From assembly GCA_009841405.1 (NCBI GenBank), contig VXLV01000141.1, positions 1 through 64,000 on the forward strand: DNA of 64,000 nucleotides, read 5' to 3'. The position numbers were made by a program, and so were the translations under genes. Positions 1-8,765 of this stretch are shown here, piece after piece (the stretch's first letter is position 1; each line of letters starts with the position of its first letter). Source of the stretch: Chloroflexota bacterium (GTDB lineage: Bacteria; Chloroflexota; Anaerolineae; Aggregatilineales; Phototrophicaceae). Below the pieces are notes generated by a model. That model made no database searches and was not told where the DNA came from. It saw nothing but the letters and a program-made list of their open reading frames with translations.

Positions 1-664
1 TTGGGGCATCTTCGACCCGCGGCGGGCGTTGCCTTCGCGGGCGGGGGCGCGGATTTTTGTCCCGGCTCCTGCGTGCCCGGGTGGCGGCGGCGGCGCGCCG
101 GTCCAGGCCGCGATCCGGGCCGGCGACGACGAGAGCGGCGTGACGATCATGCTGCTGGATGCCGGGCTGGACACGGGTCCGATTCTCGCGCAATGTCCCG
201 TAGCGTTGAAGCCGGATGAAACCGGGCAGAGCCTGCACAATCGGCTGGCGCAGCTTGGCGCCGAATTGCTGCTTCGCGCGATGCCGCGTTACCTGGCTGG
301 CGACATCACGCCAGAAGCTCAGGATGACACGCTCGCGACCTACGCGCCCCAGATCAAAAAGGCCGACGGCAGGATCGACTGGACGCGGCCGGCGGTTGAG
401 ATCGATCGGCTCGTGCGCGCGTTCACACCCTGGCCGGGCGCATTCACCGCGTGGAATGGCAAGCAACTGAAAATCGTCGCCGGCCGCGCCGAAGAGGGCC
501 AGGCGCCGGCAGGGCAGGCAGCCGAGATAAACGGCATGCTCGCGATTGGAACTGGCGCGGGCCTCTACCTGCCCACAGCGCTGCAATTGGCCGGCAAGAA
601 GCCTTTGCCCGCTGCTGATTTCGTAAATGGCTATCGAGATTTTCTCGGCGCGCGACTGAACTAG
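1..664 (+). CDS. fmt: Methionyl-tRNA formyltransferase, C-terminal part (5' end outside window)
   Basis: Formylates initiator Met-tRNA using 10-formyl-tetrahydrofolate. The visible part runs from the end of the catalytic domain (GVTIM, then LDAGLDTGPIL, which holds the conserved catalytic Asp) into the C-terminal tRNA-binding domain (YAPQIKKADGRIDW, then FTPWPGAF). Roughly the first 100 residues lie before the window. The first ~90 bases do not give the expected loop with Asn, His and SLLP in the main frame. A similar stretch (DFCPGSCVPGWR) appears in another frame at about 49-90, so there may be a pair of compensating frameshifts or sequence errors there. From APVQAAI onward the reading frame is normal to the TAG stop. 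The identity is sure; the integrity of the 5' end is not. Confidence 0.85.
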   Translation, partial: WGIFDPRRALPSRAGARIFVPAPACPGGGGGAPVQAAIRAGDDESGVTIMLLDAGLDTGPILAQCPVALKPDETGQSLHNRLAQLGAELLLRAMPRYLAGDITPEAQDDTLATYAPQIKKADGRIDWTRPAVEIDRLVRAFTPWPGAFTAWNGKQLKIVAGRAEEGQAPAGQAAEINGMLAIGTGAGLYLPTALQLAGKKPLPAADFVNGYRDFLGARLN

Positions 665-706
665 CCACTCACTAACAGCGCGTTGCCAAGACTACGGAAA
701 TCATCA

Positions 707-2071
707 ATGACGCATAGCCCGCAAGCGGCGCAGAGCCATCCATTCCTGACGCGGCGCAACCGCACCATTCTTCATCTGTCGCTACCGATTATGCTCTCGC
801 TGATCGCGGAACCGGTGACCGGGCTGGTCGACACGGGCTTCGTCGCGCGTTTGGGCGCTGTGCCCTTGGCTGCGCTGGGCGTCGGCGCCAGCGCGCTCAG
901 TTCTGCCTTCTGGATCTTCGGATTCCTGGGCATCGCCACGCAGACCGATGTCGCGCAGTTGTACGGCCGCGGCCGAGAGGCGGATGCCGGCCGCGCCCTC
1001 AGCCTGGCATTCGCTGTCGGCATCGTATTCAGCGTGCTTTTAAGCGCGCTGCTGATTCCGGGCGCGCATATTGTGTCGCGCGCGCTCGGCGCCGAGGGAG
1101 AGGTGCTGGCGCTGGCGGCCCAGTACATTCAGCTTAGGATGCTGGGCGCGCCGGCGGTTCTTGTCGTCATCGTCGGTTTCGGGGCGCTGCGGGGCCTGCA
1201 AGACATGAAGACGCCGCTCTGGATCGCGCTGGCGATCAACCTGGCCAATATCGTCCTGGACTATGCGCTGATCTTTGGCTGGGCCGGGTTGCCGGCAATT
1301 GGCGTGGCCGGCGCCGGCCTGGCCAGCTCGCTGAGCCAGTGGTTGGGCGCTGCCTGGCTGCTGTGGGTAGTTCATCGCCGGCTAGGCTTGAGCCGCGACC
1401 TTAGCTGGAGAGACAGCTTCCGGTTGCTGCGCGTGAGTCGCGACTTGATAGTCCGTAGCGGATCGCTGACGCTTTTCCTCCTGTTCGCGACCCGCGTCGC
1501 CACGCAGTTGGGCCCCGAAGCTGGCGCGGCGCATCAAGTCATACGACAGGTCTGGTTCTTCACCGCGCTTTTCGTCGAAGCTTTCGCCACCACCGCGCAG
1601 AGCCTGGTCGGCTACTTTTACGGATCAGGCAGCATCGGCTACGCCCGACAAGTCGCCGTGTCGACCATGCGCTGGAGCCTGGCGGCGGGCCTGGCGCTGA
1701 TGCTGGCGATGTTGATCGCTACGCCCATTGTTTCCGAGGCGCTGGCGCCGGCCGACGCCCTGGCCGTTTTCTCCCTGCCCTGGATTATCGCGTCGGTTTC
1801 GCAGCCGCTGAACGCGCTGGCATTCATCACCGACGGCATCCACTGGGGCACGGGCGATTATCGCTATTTGCGCAATGCTATGGTTTTGGCGACAGTCGCC
1901 GGGCTATTTGGCCTCCAGCTGATCGCATTCGAAACTGCCGCGTCCTTCAGCGCCGTCTGGCTGGTGACGGTAGGCTGGATTGGAATTCGCGCTTTCTTTG
2001 GCGTGTTGCGCGTCCTGCCCGGGATCGGGAGCAGCCCCTTCCGTTCGCGCGAGCTTAAAGCAGATCGCTGA
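707..2071 (+). CDS. MATE family efflux transporter, DinF-like
   Basis: Predicted cation-coupled multidrug or metabolite exporter of the inner membrane. The protein of about 454 residues has around twelve hydrophobic segments and the MATE start [20 protein letters not shown], in which a small/polar first helix is followed by a conserved Asp. The pattern of the two six-helix halves fits the DinF branch common in Gram-positive and Chloroflexota genomes. I place the start at the ATG at 707; an in-frame TTG at 683 would add eight residues and cannot be excluded. The gene follows fmt after about 40 bases, so the two may be co-transcribed. Its 3' end overlaps the convergent mdh gene by 17 bases. The substrate cannot be read from the sequence. 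Confidence 0.88.
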   Translation: MTHSPQAAQSHPFLTRRNRTILHLSLPIMLSLIAEPVTGLVDTGFVARLGAVPLAALGVGASALSSAFWIFGFLGIATQTDVAQLYGRGREADAGRALSLAFAVGIVFSVLLSALLIPGAHIVSRALGAEGEVLALAAQYIQLRMLGAPAVLVVIVGFGALRGLQDMKTPLWIALAINLANIVLDYALIFGWAGLPAIGVAGAGLASSLSQWLGAAWLLWVVHRRLGLSRDLSWRDSFRLLRVSRDLIVRSGSLTLFLLFATRVATQLGPEAGAAHQVIRQVWFFTALFVEAFATTAQSLVGYFYGSGSIGYARQVAVSTMRWSLAAGLALMLAMLIATPIVSEALAPADALAVFSLPWIIASVSQPLNALAFITDGIHWGTGDYRYLRNAMVLATVAGLFGLQLIAFETAASFSAVWLVTVGWIGIRAFFGVLRVLPGIGSSPFRSRELKADR

Positions 2072-3041
2072 TCGCCTCACGCTCTTGCAGCAATTCCGCT
2101 TCTGTGGCGCGGATCTTGCCCAGCGCGTATTCACTCAACGTAAGGCCATCCACGATTTCCACCGAACCGTCGCCGTTGCGCCGCAAGGGGAACGAATAGA
2201 TCAGGCCGTCTTCTATCCCGTATGGATTGCCTTCACTCGGTATGCCGGCGCTAAACCACTGGTCGGGCGGCGTCGGCTGGATCAAGCTGCGGATGCTGTC
2301 CAGCGCGGCGTTGGCGGCGCTGGCGGCGGAGCTCTTGCCGCGGGCGCTAATGACCGCAGCGCCCCGCTCTTGCACGGTCGCCATGAATTCATTTTCGAGC
2401 CAGCCGCGGTCGCCGATGACGGCCTCGGCGGCTTGACCCTTGACAAGCGCATGCTCGAAATTGGGGAATTGCGTCGCGCTGTGATTGCCCCAGATCGCGA
2501 CGTTGCTGACATCGCTGACCAGCGCGCCGGCCTTCTGCGCCAATTGCGACGCGGCGCGGTTCTCGTCCAGGCGCGTCATCGCGAACCAGCGCCCGGGCGG
2601 GATATCGGGCGCGTTGGCTTTAGCGACCAGGCAATTGGAGTTGCAGGGATTGGCCACGACCAGCACGCGAATATCGGCCGCGGCATAGTCATTGAGCGCG
2701 CGCCCTTGTGCGACAAATATGGGCCCGTTGGCGGCGATGAGGTCGCTGCGTTCCATGCCGGGCCCTCGCGGCCGGCCGCCGACAAGGATCGCCCAGTTTG
2801 CGTCCTTGAACGCAATCGCGGGATCATCAGAGATGATGATGTCGTGCAGCAGCGGCTGCGCGCAGTCCTGCAGCTCCATCACGACGCCGCGCAGCGCGTC
2901 CATTGCCGGCGGAATCTCGAGGATCTGCAACACCACCGGCTGATGGGGCCCGAACACCTCGCCGTTGCCGAAGCGAAAGAGCAAATTGTAGGCGATCTGG
3001 CCGGCGCCGCCGGTTACCGCAATGCGTATCGGTGCTGTCAT
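2055..3041 (-). CDS. mdh: Malate dehydrogenase, NAD-dependent
   Basis: Interconverts malate and oxaloacetate in the cytoplasm (TCA cycle). The 328 residues match the usual length of type-2 MDH (Thermus/cytosolic type). Visible motifs are the NAD-binding loop TGGAGQI at residues 10-16, the active-site loop [11 protein letters not shown] with its substrate-binding arginines (90-100), NPCNSN at 131-136, the substrate and relay segment MTRLDENRA (155-163) and the proton-relay His in [11 protein letters not shown] (His187). The R-P-R-G-P-G-M loop indicates malate rather than lactate specificity. A good ribosome binding site (GGAGG) lies about nine bases before the ATG. It stands alone between MATE (convergent) and the phosphatase gene (same strand, 83 bases away). 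Confidence 0.95.
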   Translation of the reverse strand: MTAPIRIAVTGGAGQIAYNLLFRFGNGEVFGPHQPVVLQILEIPPAMDALRGVVMELQDCAQPLLHDIIISDDPAIAFKDANWAILVGGRPRGPGMERSDLIAANGPIFVAQGRALNDYAAADIRVLVVANPCNSNCLVAKANAPDIPPGRWFAMTRLDENRAASQLAQKAGALVSDVSNVAIWGNHSATQFPNFEHALVKGQAAEAVIGDRGWLENEFMATVQERGAAVISARGKSSAASAANAALDSIRSLIQPTPPDQWFSAGIPSEGNPYGIEDGLIYSFPLRRNGDGSVEIVDGLTLSEYALGKIRATEAELLQEREAISDLL

Positions 3042-3124
3042 TTGTCTTGGTCCTCCGCGTAATTCTCATCGGGCGAAAGCGCGACAATTGTAATGGATAT
3101 GTCTGAGTTTTGCAGTGACGATAC

Positions 3125-3733
3125 TTACAACTTGTCGAGGTGCGGCGTCTCCGCAAATGCCTTGATTCGCCAGATCTCGTCGCAGCGCTCCAGCGTGGTG
3201 ATTGAGGTGTTCAAGACCGGTTTGGCAGGCAAATGGGCAAACATGCTGGCGAAGAAGATCATCATCGCCGAGCTATGACCGACGATGGCCACATTTGTAG
3301 CGCCCCTGTCCGCAGCGGTGATGTCGCCCCAGGCGGCCTGCATCCGCAGCTGCACATCCAGGCGGGATTCGCCGCCCGGCACGCGATAGCGCCGATAGCC
3401 GGATTCCCACTTTGCATAGGCGGCGGGGTAGCGCTCGGCCACTTCCGCGAAGGTATGACCCTCAAAATCTCCGAAAGCGATTTCTGCCAGGCGCTCGTCT
3501 TCAATGACGGCCTTGCCCAGGCAAGCGCCGATAATCTGGGCGGTTTCTTTGGCGCGCGCGCGTGGGCTGCTGTAGATCGCGTCGATGGACCAGCGCCGCA
3601 GGAATTGGCCGAGCAGCTGTGATTGGCGCCGGCCGCAGTCGTTGAGCGGCACCGGCATGGCGCCCTGCAGCCGCCGCTCCGCGTTGAAAGCGGTCTGTCC
3701 GTGACGAATTATGTGTACATGCTCTACGCTCAT
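3125..3733 (-). CDS. Histidine phosphatase family protein (phosphoglycerate mutase-like)
   Basis: A 202-residue cytoplasmic protein of the histidine phosphatase superfamily. The N-terminal RHG motif (Arg10, His11, Gly12) carries the His that becomes phosphorylated. SSPRARAKETA provides the second conserved arginine, LAEIAFGDFEG holds the catalytic acid, and VGHSSAMM the second His of the pocket. This arrangement fits the broad GpmB/CobC/PhoE group of phosphomonoesterases. The substrate (phosphoglycerate, alpha-ribazole phosphate, or another phosphomonoester) cannot be assigned, and no cobalamin genes are nearby. It is transcribed divergently from the membrane protein/era operon. Confidence 0.88.
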   Translation of the reverse strand: MSVEHVHIIRHGQTAFNAERRLQGAMPVPLNDCGRRQSQLLGQFLRRWSIDAIYSSPRARAKETAQIIGACLGKAVIEDERLAEIAFGDFEGHTFAEVAERYPAAYAKWESGYRRYRVPGGESRLDVQLRMQAAWGDITAADRGATNVAIVGHSSAMMIFFASMFAHLPAKPVLNTSITTLERCDEIWRIKAFAETPHLDKL

Positions 3734-3748
3734 TGCACCCTCTCAGGC

Positions 3749-3777
3749 TTGACGAATTGCGCCGCGACAGGCAGAAT
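3749..3777 (+). promoter_or_regulatory. Predicted sigma-70-type promoter for the membrane protein/era operon
   Basis: TTGACG at 3749-3754 and CAGAAT at 3772-3777 are separated by 17 bases, upstream of the GTG start at 3821. The predicted transcription start is near 3784. It lies in the divergent gap with the histidine phosphatase gene. Confidence 0.5.
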
Positions 3778-3820
3778 CTCTGGCGAATCAGCAGTTTATC
3801 ATACTGAAGGCAGTGAGCGA

Positions 3821-4102
3821 GTGACAGACGAACACAACGAAAACACGGCGCAGCCGAGCAAATTGACCTTGTACGGGCTGGCGATGGTCGGCGGATTAGG
3901 TTTGACGCTCATGATGCTGGGCGCGAGCATCGGCGTGATCTACGGAACGGCGCTGGATGCGGGGGCGACGCATTCGCTCGGCTTGATGATCGTGGTTGGC
4001 CTGCTGCTACTGATCCTCGCCATCGGCTTTTGGCTGGGATGGGTGCGGCCCTTTGAGCGCTTTGACGACATCAACATCCCGGCGGAGCCTGAGCATCACT
4101 GA
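3821..4102 (+). CDS. Small two-helix membrane protein, unknown function
   Basis: A 93-residue protein with a short charged N-terminus, two hydrophobic segments (about residues 17-42 and 51-73) and an acidic C-terminal tail ending in two His. I choose the GTG at 3821 because the upstream in-frame extension overlaps the divergent phosphatase gene and a promoter (3749-3777), and because the residues after 3821 look like a normal polar N-terminus. It is the first gene of a probable three-gene unit with the next unknown protein (8 bases downstream) and era. I do not recognise the family. The era link is by position only. Confidence 0.6.
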   Translation: MTDEHNENTAQPSKLTLYGLAMVGGLGLTLMMLGASIGVIYGTALDAGATHSLGLMIVVGLLLLILAIGFWLGWVRPFERFDDINIPAEPEHH

Positions 4103-4110
4103 CCGCCGGC

Positions 4111-4614
4111 ATGGCCAAGCGGACGCTGCCTGAGCGCAAGCCGATTTCAGACCGCCTCTCGGCGCTTGTGACCCGCCTTGACGACAAGGCGCTGCTGTCC
4201 CCGGCGAGTCTTGGGGCCGGCGAAGTTTTGGCGCGGGGCGATCTCATACTTCGCTACGGCGTCACGTTTCTGGGCAAGCCGCAATTGTCAATCGTGCCGG
4301 ATCTGGTCGTGGCGGATTATGGCGAGTTGCTGGTCGGCGAAGCCATGTGGCAGTTTCTGATGAAAAGCGCGCACCGTTATCCGCGCGCCGATGCCTTCGG
4401 TTTGAACCGGGACGGCGGCGAAGAGATGGTCGCGCTCAAACAGCTCGACTTCGATTACCCGTACGATGTATTCGTTTATCGTCAAGCCAGGGATCGCAAG
4501 CCACTAGCCAAACTTTCCGCCCTTATCGCCAGCAAAAAGGCGCAGTATCCGCATAGACTGCTCGCGCATTTGCCTCGCTTCGACAGCGTGGACGCCTGGC
4601 GCGCGCATGGATGA
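4111..4614 (+). CDS. Conserved-looking soluble protein upstream of era, unknown function
   Basis: A 167-residue protein with no signal peptide, no membrane segment and no motif that I recognise. It begins with a basic, polar region (KRTLPERKPISDRL), then has an alternating hydrophobic core and a C-terminus rich in Lys, Arg and Leu. The reading frame is open over its full length and overlaps the start of era by eight bases, suggesting translational coupling. Its position between a small membrane protein and era would allow a role linked to ribosome assembly or RNA processing, but nothing in the protein shows it. Confidence 0.65.
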   Translation: MAKRTLPERKPISDRLSALVTRLDDKALLSPASLGAGEVLARGDLILRYGVTFLGKPQLSIVPDLVVADYGELLVGEAMWQFLMKSAHRYPRADAFGLNRDGGEEMVALKQLDFDYPYDVFVYRQARDRKPLAKLSALIASKKAQYPHRLLAHLPRFDSVDAWRAHG

Positions 4615-5545
4615 GCTGGATTCGATATTCAGCGACGATTGGGGCGAGGATCACCGCTCGGGCCTGGTCGCGGTAGTGGGGCGGCCAAATGTCGGCAAGT
4701 CCACACTCATAAACGCTGTTCTCGGCCAGAAAGTGGCGATCGCAACATCCAAGCCGCAGACGACCCGACAGCGACAACTCGGCATTCATACGACAGGCGA
4801 AGCGCAAATTCTCTTTGTTGATACGCCGGGCATACACCAGCCAAAATCGCTGCTCGGCGACTATATGCTGCGCGTGGCGCACAATGCCCTGCGGGACGCG
4901 GATGTCGTCCTCTGGATCGTCGACGCCTCCGCCCCGCCGCGAAAAGCTGACCGCCGCATCGGCGAAGCCATCGAACATTACGCGCGGCGCGCGCCGCTTG
5001 TATTGTGCCTCAACAAGTGCGACCTGCTTGATGAGCCGTATGAGCATGACGCCTGGCTGGCGCTAAGCGATACGTCGCGGCGGGTCACCACGAGCGCCAC
5101 GGAAGGGCGGGGCATTGGCGACTTGCTAAGTCTCCTGACGCCGCTGCTGCCACTTGGGCCCCGCTATTACCCGGCCGAGCAAGTCAGCGAATCCAATTTG
5201 CGCTTTATCGCGGCCGAGATCGTCCGCGAGAAAGTGATTGAGTCGACCAGCGCCGAGATTCCCCACGCCGTAGCCGTCGAGATCGTTCAGTTTGAAGAAA
5301 GGCCCGACATCAGCCTTATCGAAGCCGTCATTTATGTGGAGCGCCAATCGCAGAAAGGCATCGTGATCGGCAAACGGGGCAGCATGATCAAGCGCATCGG
5401 CGTAGGGGCGCGCGCCGAACTCCAGCAGACTCTTGAGACAAACGTGCATTTGGAGACGCGCGTCAAGGTCCTCAAGAACTGGCGCAGCAACGAAGCCTTC
5501 ATGCGACGCGTCGGTTATGCGCTGCCCAAGCGAAAGACCGAATGA
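4607..5545 (+). CDS. era: GTPase Era, 30S ribosomal subunit maturation
   Basis: Essential GTPase that binds the 3' end of 16S rRNA and assists 30S assembly. The 312 residues fit the family. The GTPase domain shows G1 GRPNVGKST (25-33), the G2/switch region with KPQTTRQRQ, G3 DTPG and G4 NKCD. The C-terminal KH domain carries GKRGSMIKRIG, the RNA-binding loop. It overlaps the upstream unknown gene by eight bases, and its stop is directly adjacent to the convergent ribF stop, with no room for a separate terminator. The N-terminal ~18 acidic residues before the GTPase core are slightly longer than usual. Confidence 0.96.
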   Translation: MDELDSIFSDDWGEDHRSGLVAVVGRPNVGKSTLINAVLGQKVAIATSKPQTTRQRQLGIHTTGEAQILFVDTPGIHQPKSLLGDYMLRVAHNALRDADVVLWIVDASAPPRKADRRIGEAIEHYARRAPLVLCLNKCDLLDEPYEHDAWLALSDTSRRVTTSATEGRGIGDLLSLLTPLLPLGPRYYPAEQVSESNLRFIAAEIVREKVIESTSAEIPHAVAVEIVQFEERPDISLIEAVIYVERQSQKGIVIGKRGSMIKRIGVGARAELQQTLETNVHLETRVKVLKNWRSNEAFMRRVGYALPKRKTE

Positions 5546-6481
5546 CTAGCCGCGAACGACGCGTAGAAGACGCCGGGTTGCCGCGATGTCTTTGTCGATT
5601 TGGGCGACCAGTTCCTCCAGTCCATTGAAACGCTGTTCCGCCCGCAGGCGCTGCTCGAATCGCAGTTCGGCTTTCTCGCCATAGATGTCGCCGCTGAAAT
5701 CCAGGAGATGCGCCTCAACGGTGATGTTGTCGCCGGAAAAAGTCGGGCGCCGGCCGATATTGGTTGCCGCCATGTAGCTGTCATCGCCCAGCTGGACCCA
5801 TGTCGCGTAGACGCCGTTTGCGGGTACCAGCTGCTCGCCCCAGATGGCGAGATTGGCTGTCGGGACGCCAATTCCGCGGCCGCGCCCGTCTCCGGCGACG
5901 ACCGTACCTTCCAAGGCGTAGGCGCGCCCGAGCATTTCGCGCGCCATGCTGACATCGCCCCGGCGCAGACACTCTCTGATGCGGGAGCTGCTGATCAGGT
6001 CGCGCTCGTCATCGGCGCTGACGAGCGCGACGGCGTTGACCGTGAACCCGCGCGCTGCGCCTTGCGCGCGCAGGTAAGGCACATCGCCCTCGCGCTGGAA
6101 GCCAAGAGCGAAGTCGGCGCCAACCCACAGTTCCCGCATGCGCAGATCGCCGACCAGGCGGTCGACGAAGGCTGATGCGGACAGTTGGCGAATGCTCTCG
6201 TCAAAGGGCAGCGTGATGACGTAGTCCAGCCCCAGCGCCAAGAGGAACTCGGCGCGCTTCTCGGGCGTCGTCAGGTAATAGCGCTCGCTGGTTTTGTCGA
6301 GAACTTTGTCCGGGTGGGGGAAAAACGTGACGGCGATTGCCTTGCGGCGGGCGGCGCGCGCGCGCTCGACCAAGTCCCGGACAAGACTTTGATGCCCACG
6401 ATGCACGCCATCAAAGACGCCGATAGTCACGAGCGAGTCGGTTTCAGTCGCCGCGTCATCAAAGTTCCGCAAGTGTCTCAT
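5546..6481 (-). CDS. ribF: Bifunctional riboflavin kinase/FAD synthetase
   Basis: Makes FMN from riboflavin and FAD from FMN in the cytoplasm. The 311 residues have an N-terminal nucleotidyltransferase domain with GVFDGVHRGH (the HxGH-type motif) and a C-terminal riboflavin kinase domain with GRGRGIGVPTANL and the NG-VYATW strand. I start at the ATG at 6481 (MRHLRNF); a longer upstream frame runs into truB and has no family resemblance. It is the last gene of the nusA-infB-truB operon, 43 bases after truB, the usual place for ribF in many bacteria. No FMN riboswitch is visible upstream. Confidence 0.95.
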   Translation of the reverse strand: MRHLRNFDDAATETDSLVTIGVFDGVHRGHQSLVRDLVERARAARRKAIAVTFFPHPDKVLDKTSERYYLTTPEKRAEFLLALGLDYVITLPFDESIRQLSASAFVDRLVGDLRMRELWVGADFALGFQREGDVPYLRAQGAARGFTVNAVALVSADDERDLISSSRIRECLRRGDVSMAREMLGRAYALEGTVVAGDGRGRGIGVPTANLAIWGEQLVPANGVYATWVQLGDDSYMAATNIGRRPTFSGDNITVEAHLLDFSGDIYGEKAELRFEQRLRAEQRFNGLEELVAQIDKDIAATRRLLRVVRG

Positions 6482-6524
6482 GGTTGCTGGTTGAGGCTCC
6501 GTCCGCCGCGCTGCCTGGATTGTA

Positions 6525-7424
6525 TCAAGATCGCCGGGGGAATACTTTATGCGGTTTCCAAGCGTCGTCGAGCGCTTCCAGAACGGCTGCCAGCTGCTGA
6601 TCCGCGTCAAAGGCGAAGACGGTCGCCGCCTGGACGCCGCTTGGGCGGTCTATCATTTGGCCCTGTTGGACGCGTTCAATATCGTCGGCCGCTAGCGCAA
6701 CACGGGCCTTATCGGCTAGCGCGTCGTAAGGCGAGACGATATGCCTGGTCCAGTCCTCATCACCAAGCGCCGCATCAAGCGTAATGCTCTCGTCAAGTCG
6801 AAAGGCGCCGCTGGCGATCCGCGTTAAACCGGCGAGGTAAGCGCCGACCTCCAGCGCTTCGCCCAGGTCATTCGCCAGCGAGCGAATATATGTGCCGGCG
6901 CCGCACTGAATCTCAAGCGCAAGCCGGGGCGAATCCCAGGAAATGACTTCGATCGAGTGAACTGTAACCGCGCGTTCGGCACGCGCAATCGTCTTGCCCG
7001 CCCGCGCCAGTTCGTAGAGCTTCTTGCCCTTGACCTTGACAGCGCTGTACATCGGCGGCACTTGGCGAATCTCTCCGATGAACTGCGGCAGGGCCGCTCG
7101 GATGTCGTCCAGCTTGAGCTGGCTGGGGTCACGCCGCGCCACGACAGCGCCCTCGGCGTCATACGTGTCGGTGCTGGCGCCAAAGGCGACCTGCGCGCGA
7201 TAGACTTTGCGGCTGCGCATCATGTACTCGCTGAGCCGCGTTGCCGCGCCCAGGCAGATGATCAGCACGCCGTCGGCGAGCGGGTCCAGCGTGCCGGCGT
7301 GGCCAACTTTCATTTTGCCGCTGCTGTCTCGGCAACGGCGGCGTATTGCCGCGACGACATCGTGACTGGTCATGTTCAGGGGTTTGTTCAGGTTGAGGAA
7401 TCCGGCGGGGGCGGGGCGGCGCAA
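6525..7424 (-). CDS. truB: tRNA pseudouridine(55) synthase
   Basis: Isomerises uridine 55 in the T-loop of tRNAs. The 299 residues begin with the family pattern GFLNLNKPLNMTSHDVV. The catalytic motif GHAGTLDPLADGVL places the nucleophilic Asp at residue 47. KVYRAQVAFGASTDTYDAEG and the ring-binding Tyr region (MYSAVKVKGKKLYELAR) follow, with GTYIRSLANDLGE and a short PUA-like C-terminus. It starts five bases after nrnA ends, within the infB operon. Confidence 0.96.
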   Translation of the reverse strand: MRRPAPAGFLNLNKPLNMTSHDVVAAIRRRCRDSSGKMKVGHAGTLDPLADGVLIICLGAATRLSEYMMRSRKVYRAQVAFGASTDTYDAEGAVVARRDPSQLKLDDIRAALPQFIGEIRQVPPMYSAVKVKGKKLYELARAGKTIARAERAVTVHSIEVISWDSPRLALEIQCGAGTYIRSLANDLGEALEVGAYLAGLTRIASGAFRLDESITLDAALGDEDWTRHIVSPYDALADKARVALAADDIERVQQGQMIDRPSGVQAATVFAFDADQQLAAVLEALDDAWKPHKVFPRRS

Positions 7425-7429
7425 GCGAA

Positions 7430-8404
7430 TTAGCCTCCCTGGATTATCGCCCGGCGCGCCAGCGGCAGGACGGTGCTTTGCGCTTGCTGCAAGGAGCCGT
7501 TCAGCGTGCAGCCCGAGGCGAGCGTATGCCCGCCGCCGCCCAGCTCAAGCGCCAGGCTCGCCACATCGTAGCCGGGCTTGGCGCGAAAGCCGACTTCCAC
7601 CTTATTGTCGGGCAACTCCCTAAAGACGACTGATACTTTCGCCTGGACCACATTGACGAGGTAGCTGACCAGGCCGCCATCCGATGCCGTTTTCAGACCG
7701 ACCCGGTCAATATCACATTGCCTGATCGTGGCCCAGATGAGCCCGCGATCGAGCGTTACCGACTGCAGCGCGCGCTTCCAAAGCTCGACCTCTTTATAGG
7801 GGCGGCTGTTTAGCGTGTTGGCCATGATCTGCGACAGCGACGCGCCGCGATGCATCAGGTCTTGCGCGATTTCCAGCGTGCGACTGTTGGTCGCGCTGAT
7901 TCGAAAGCCTTGCGTATCGGTGACCAGCCCGGTCAACAAGGCAATCGCGACATCCTGCGAAATCTCATCGCCCATAAACGCGAGATAGTCATAGACAATC
8001 TCGACCGCGGCCACAGCCTCAGGGACGATCAGATGAATGTCGCCATAACGCGTATTGGTGGGATGATGGTCGAGGTTGATCGCGCGTTCGCTATGTTCAA
8101 GGCCAAAGGCGCCGGCTTTGCCAATTCGGCTGATGTCGCTGGAATCGACCGCGATCAGCAGGTCGAATTCGCCGGCGGAAACCGTCGATACAATTGACTC
8201 GCTGTCGGGGACGAAGCGTAGCGCGGACGGGACGCCGTCGTCGATGGCAGCGGTAACGGCTTTGCCGCGCGCGCGCAAGGACAGGGCCAGGCCCAGCAGC
8301 GAGCCAATGGCGTCGCCATCGGGCGCAATGTGCGAGACGACCAGAATCGAATGCGCGGCGTCAATGGCGTCGGCGGCCGCTTGCCATTGAGCGTCAGTCA
8401 GCAT
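7430..8404 (-). CDS. nrnA: DHH-family phosphoesterase, NrnA-like (nanoRNase / pAp phosphatase)
   Basis: A 324-residue bifunctional oligoribonuclease and 3'-phosphoadenosine-5'-phosphate phosphatase of the DHH/DHHA1 family. Manganese-binding motifs are visible in order: SHIAPDGDAIGS, VDSSD, the DHH signature LDHHPTN, and LLTGLVTDTQGF. The DHHA1 substrate-binding domain carries the glycine-rich GGGGHTLASG near the C-terminus. I use the ATG at 8404, which overlaps the end of rbfA by 11 bases; a longer frame upstream would lie inside rbfA and is not family-like. It sits between rbfA and truB, its typical location in Firmicutes-like and Chloroflexota genomes. Confidence 0.93.
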   Translation of the reverse strand: MLTDAQWQAAADAIDAAHSILVVSHIAPDGDAIGSLLGLALSLRARGKAVTAAIDDGVPSALRFVPDSESIVSTVSAGEFDLLIAVDSSDISRIGKAGAFGLEHSERAINLDHHPTNTRYGDIHLIVPEAVAAVEIVYDYLAFMGDEISQDVAIALLTGLVTDTQGFRISATNSRTLEIAQDLMHRGASLSQIMANTLNSRPYKEVELWKRALQSVTLDRGLIWATIRQCDIDRVGLKTASDGGLVSYLVNVVQAKVSVVFRELPDNKVEVGFRAKPGYDVASLALELGGGGHTLASGCTLNGSLQQAQSTVLPLARRAIIQGG

Positions 8405-8756
8405 CGCCGTCCTCGTCGGGAATATCCAGGCTGGAGATGATCTGGTTGATGCGGTCTGCGCTTTCCAGCGTGTGATCCCACTGAAAGTGCAACTCGGGCG
8501 TATTGCGCAGCCGGATGCGCTTGCCGACTTCGCGGCGCAGGAAGCCCCGGGCGCGGCCAAGCGCCTTCATGACCGTCTCTTCGCGGCTTTCGTCGCCCAT
8601 CGCGCTGACGTAGACTTTGGCGTACATCAGCTCGGGGTCGAGCGATACCTCCGTCACTGTAATACCCAGCAAGCGCGGGTCCGATATCTCGCGCAGCAAG
8701 AGCTGGCTCAAGATCTGGTGAATGCGGTCGTTCATGCGCCCCTGTTTAATGGACAT
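8394..8756 (-). CDS. rbfA: 30S ribosome-binding factor A
   Basis: Small KH-like protein of 120 residues that helps mature the 5' end of 16S rRNA and the 30S subunit. It has the family start (RMNDRIHQILSQLLLREISDPRL), the central strand VTVTEVSLDPELMYAKVYVS, and the C-terminal region LRNTPELHFQWDHTLE before the final helix. The context infB-rbfA-nrnA-truB is the classic order. It begins nine bases after infB and overlaps nrnA by 11 bases, consistent with coupled translation. Confidence 0.95.
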   Translation of the reverse strand: MSIKQGRMNDRIHQILSQLLLREISDPRLLGITVTEVSLDPELMYAKVYVSAMGDESREETVMKALGRARGFLRREVGKRIRLRNTPELHFQWDHTLESADRINQIISSLDIPDEDGDAD

Positions 8757-8765
8757 GACGCCGCC

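Noticed and set aside
1980..3062. A 360-codon plus-strand frame over mdh
   Set aside because: Fully antisense to a clear malate dehydrogenase with intact motifs; no ribosome binding site or homology pattern.
6482..6524. An FMN riboswitch ahead of ribF
   Set aside because: The gap is only 43 bases and shows none of the conserved riboswitch segments.
6482..6610. A longer N-terminus of ribF
   Set aside because: The extra 43 residues overlap the end of truB and do not resemble the family; the ATG at 6481 gives the usual length.
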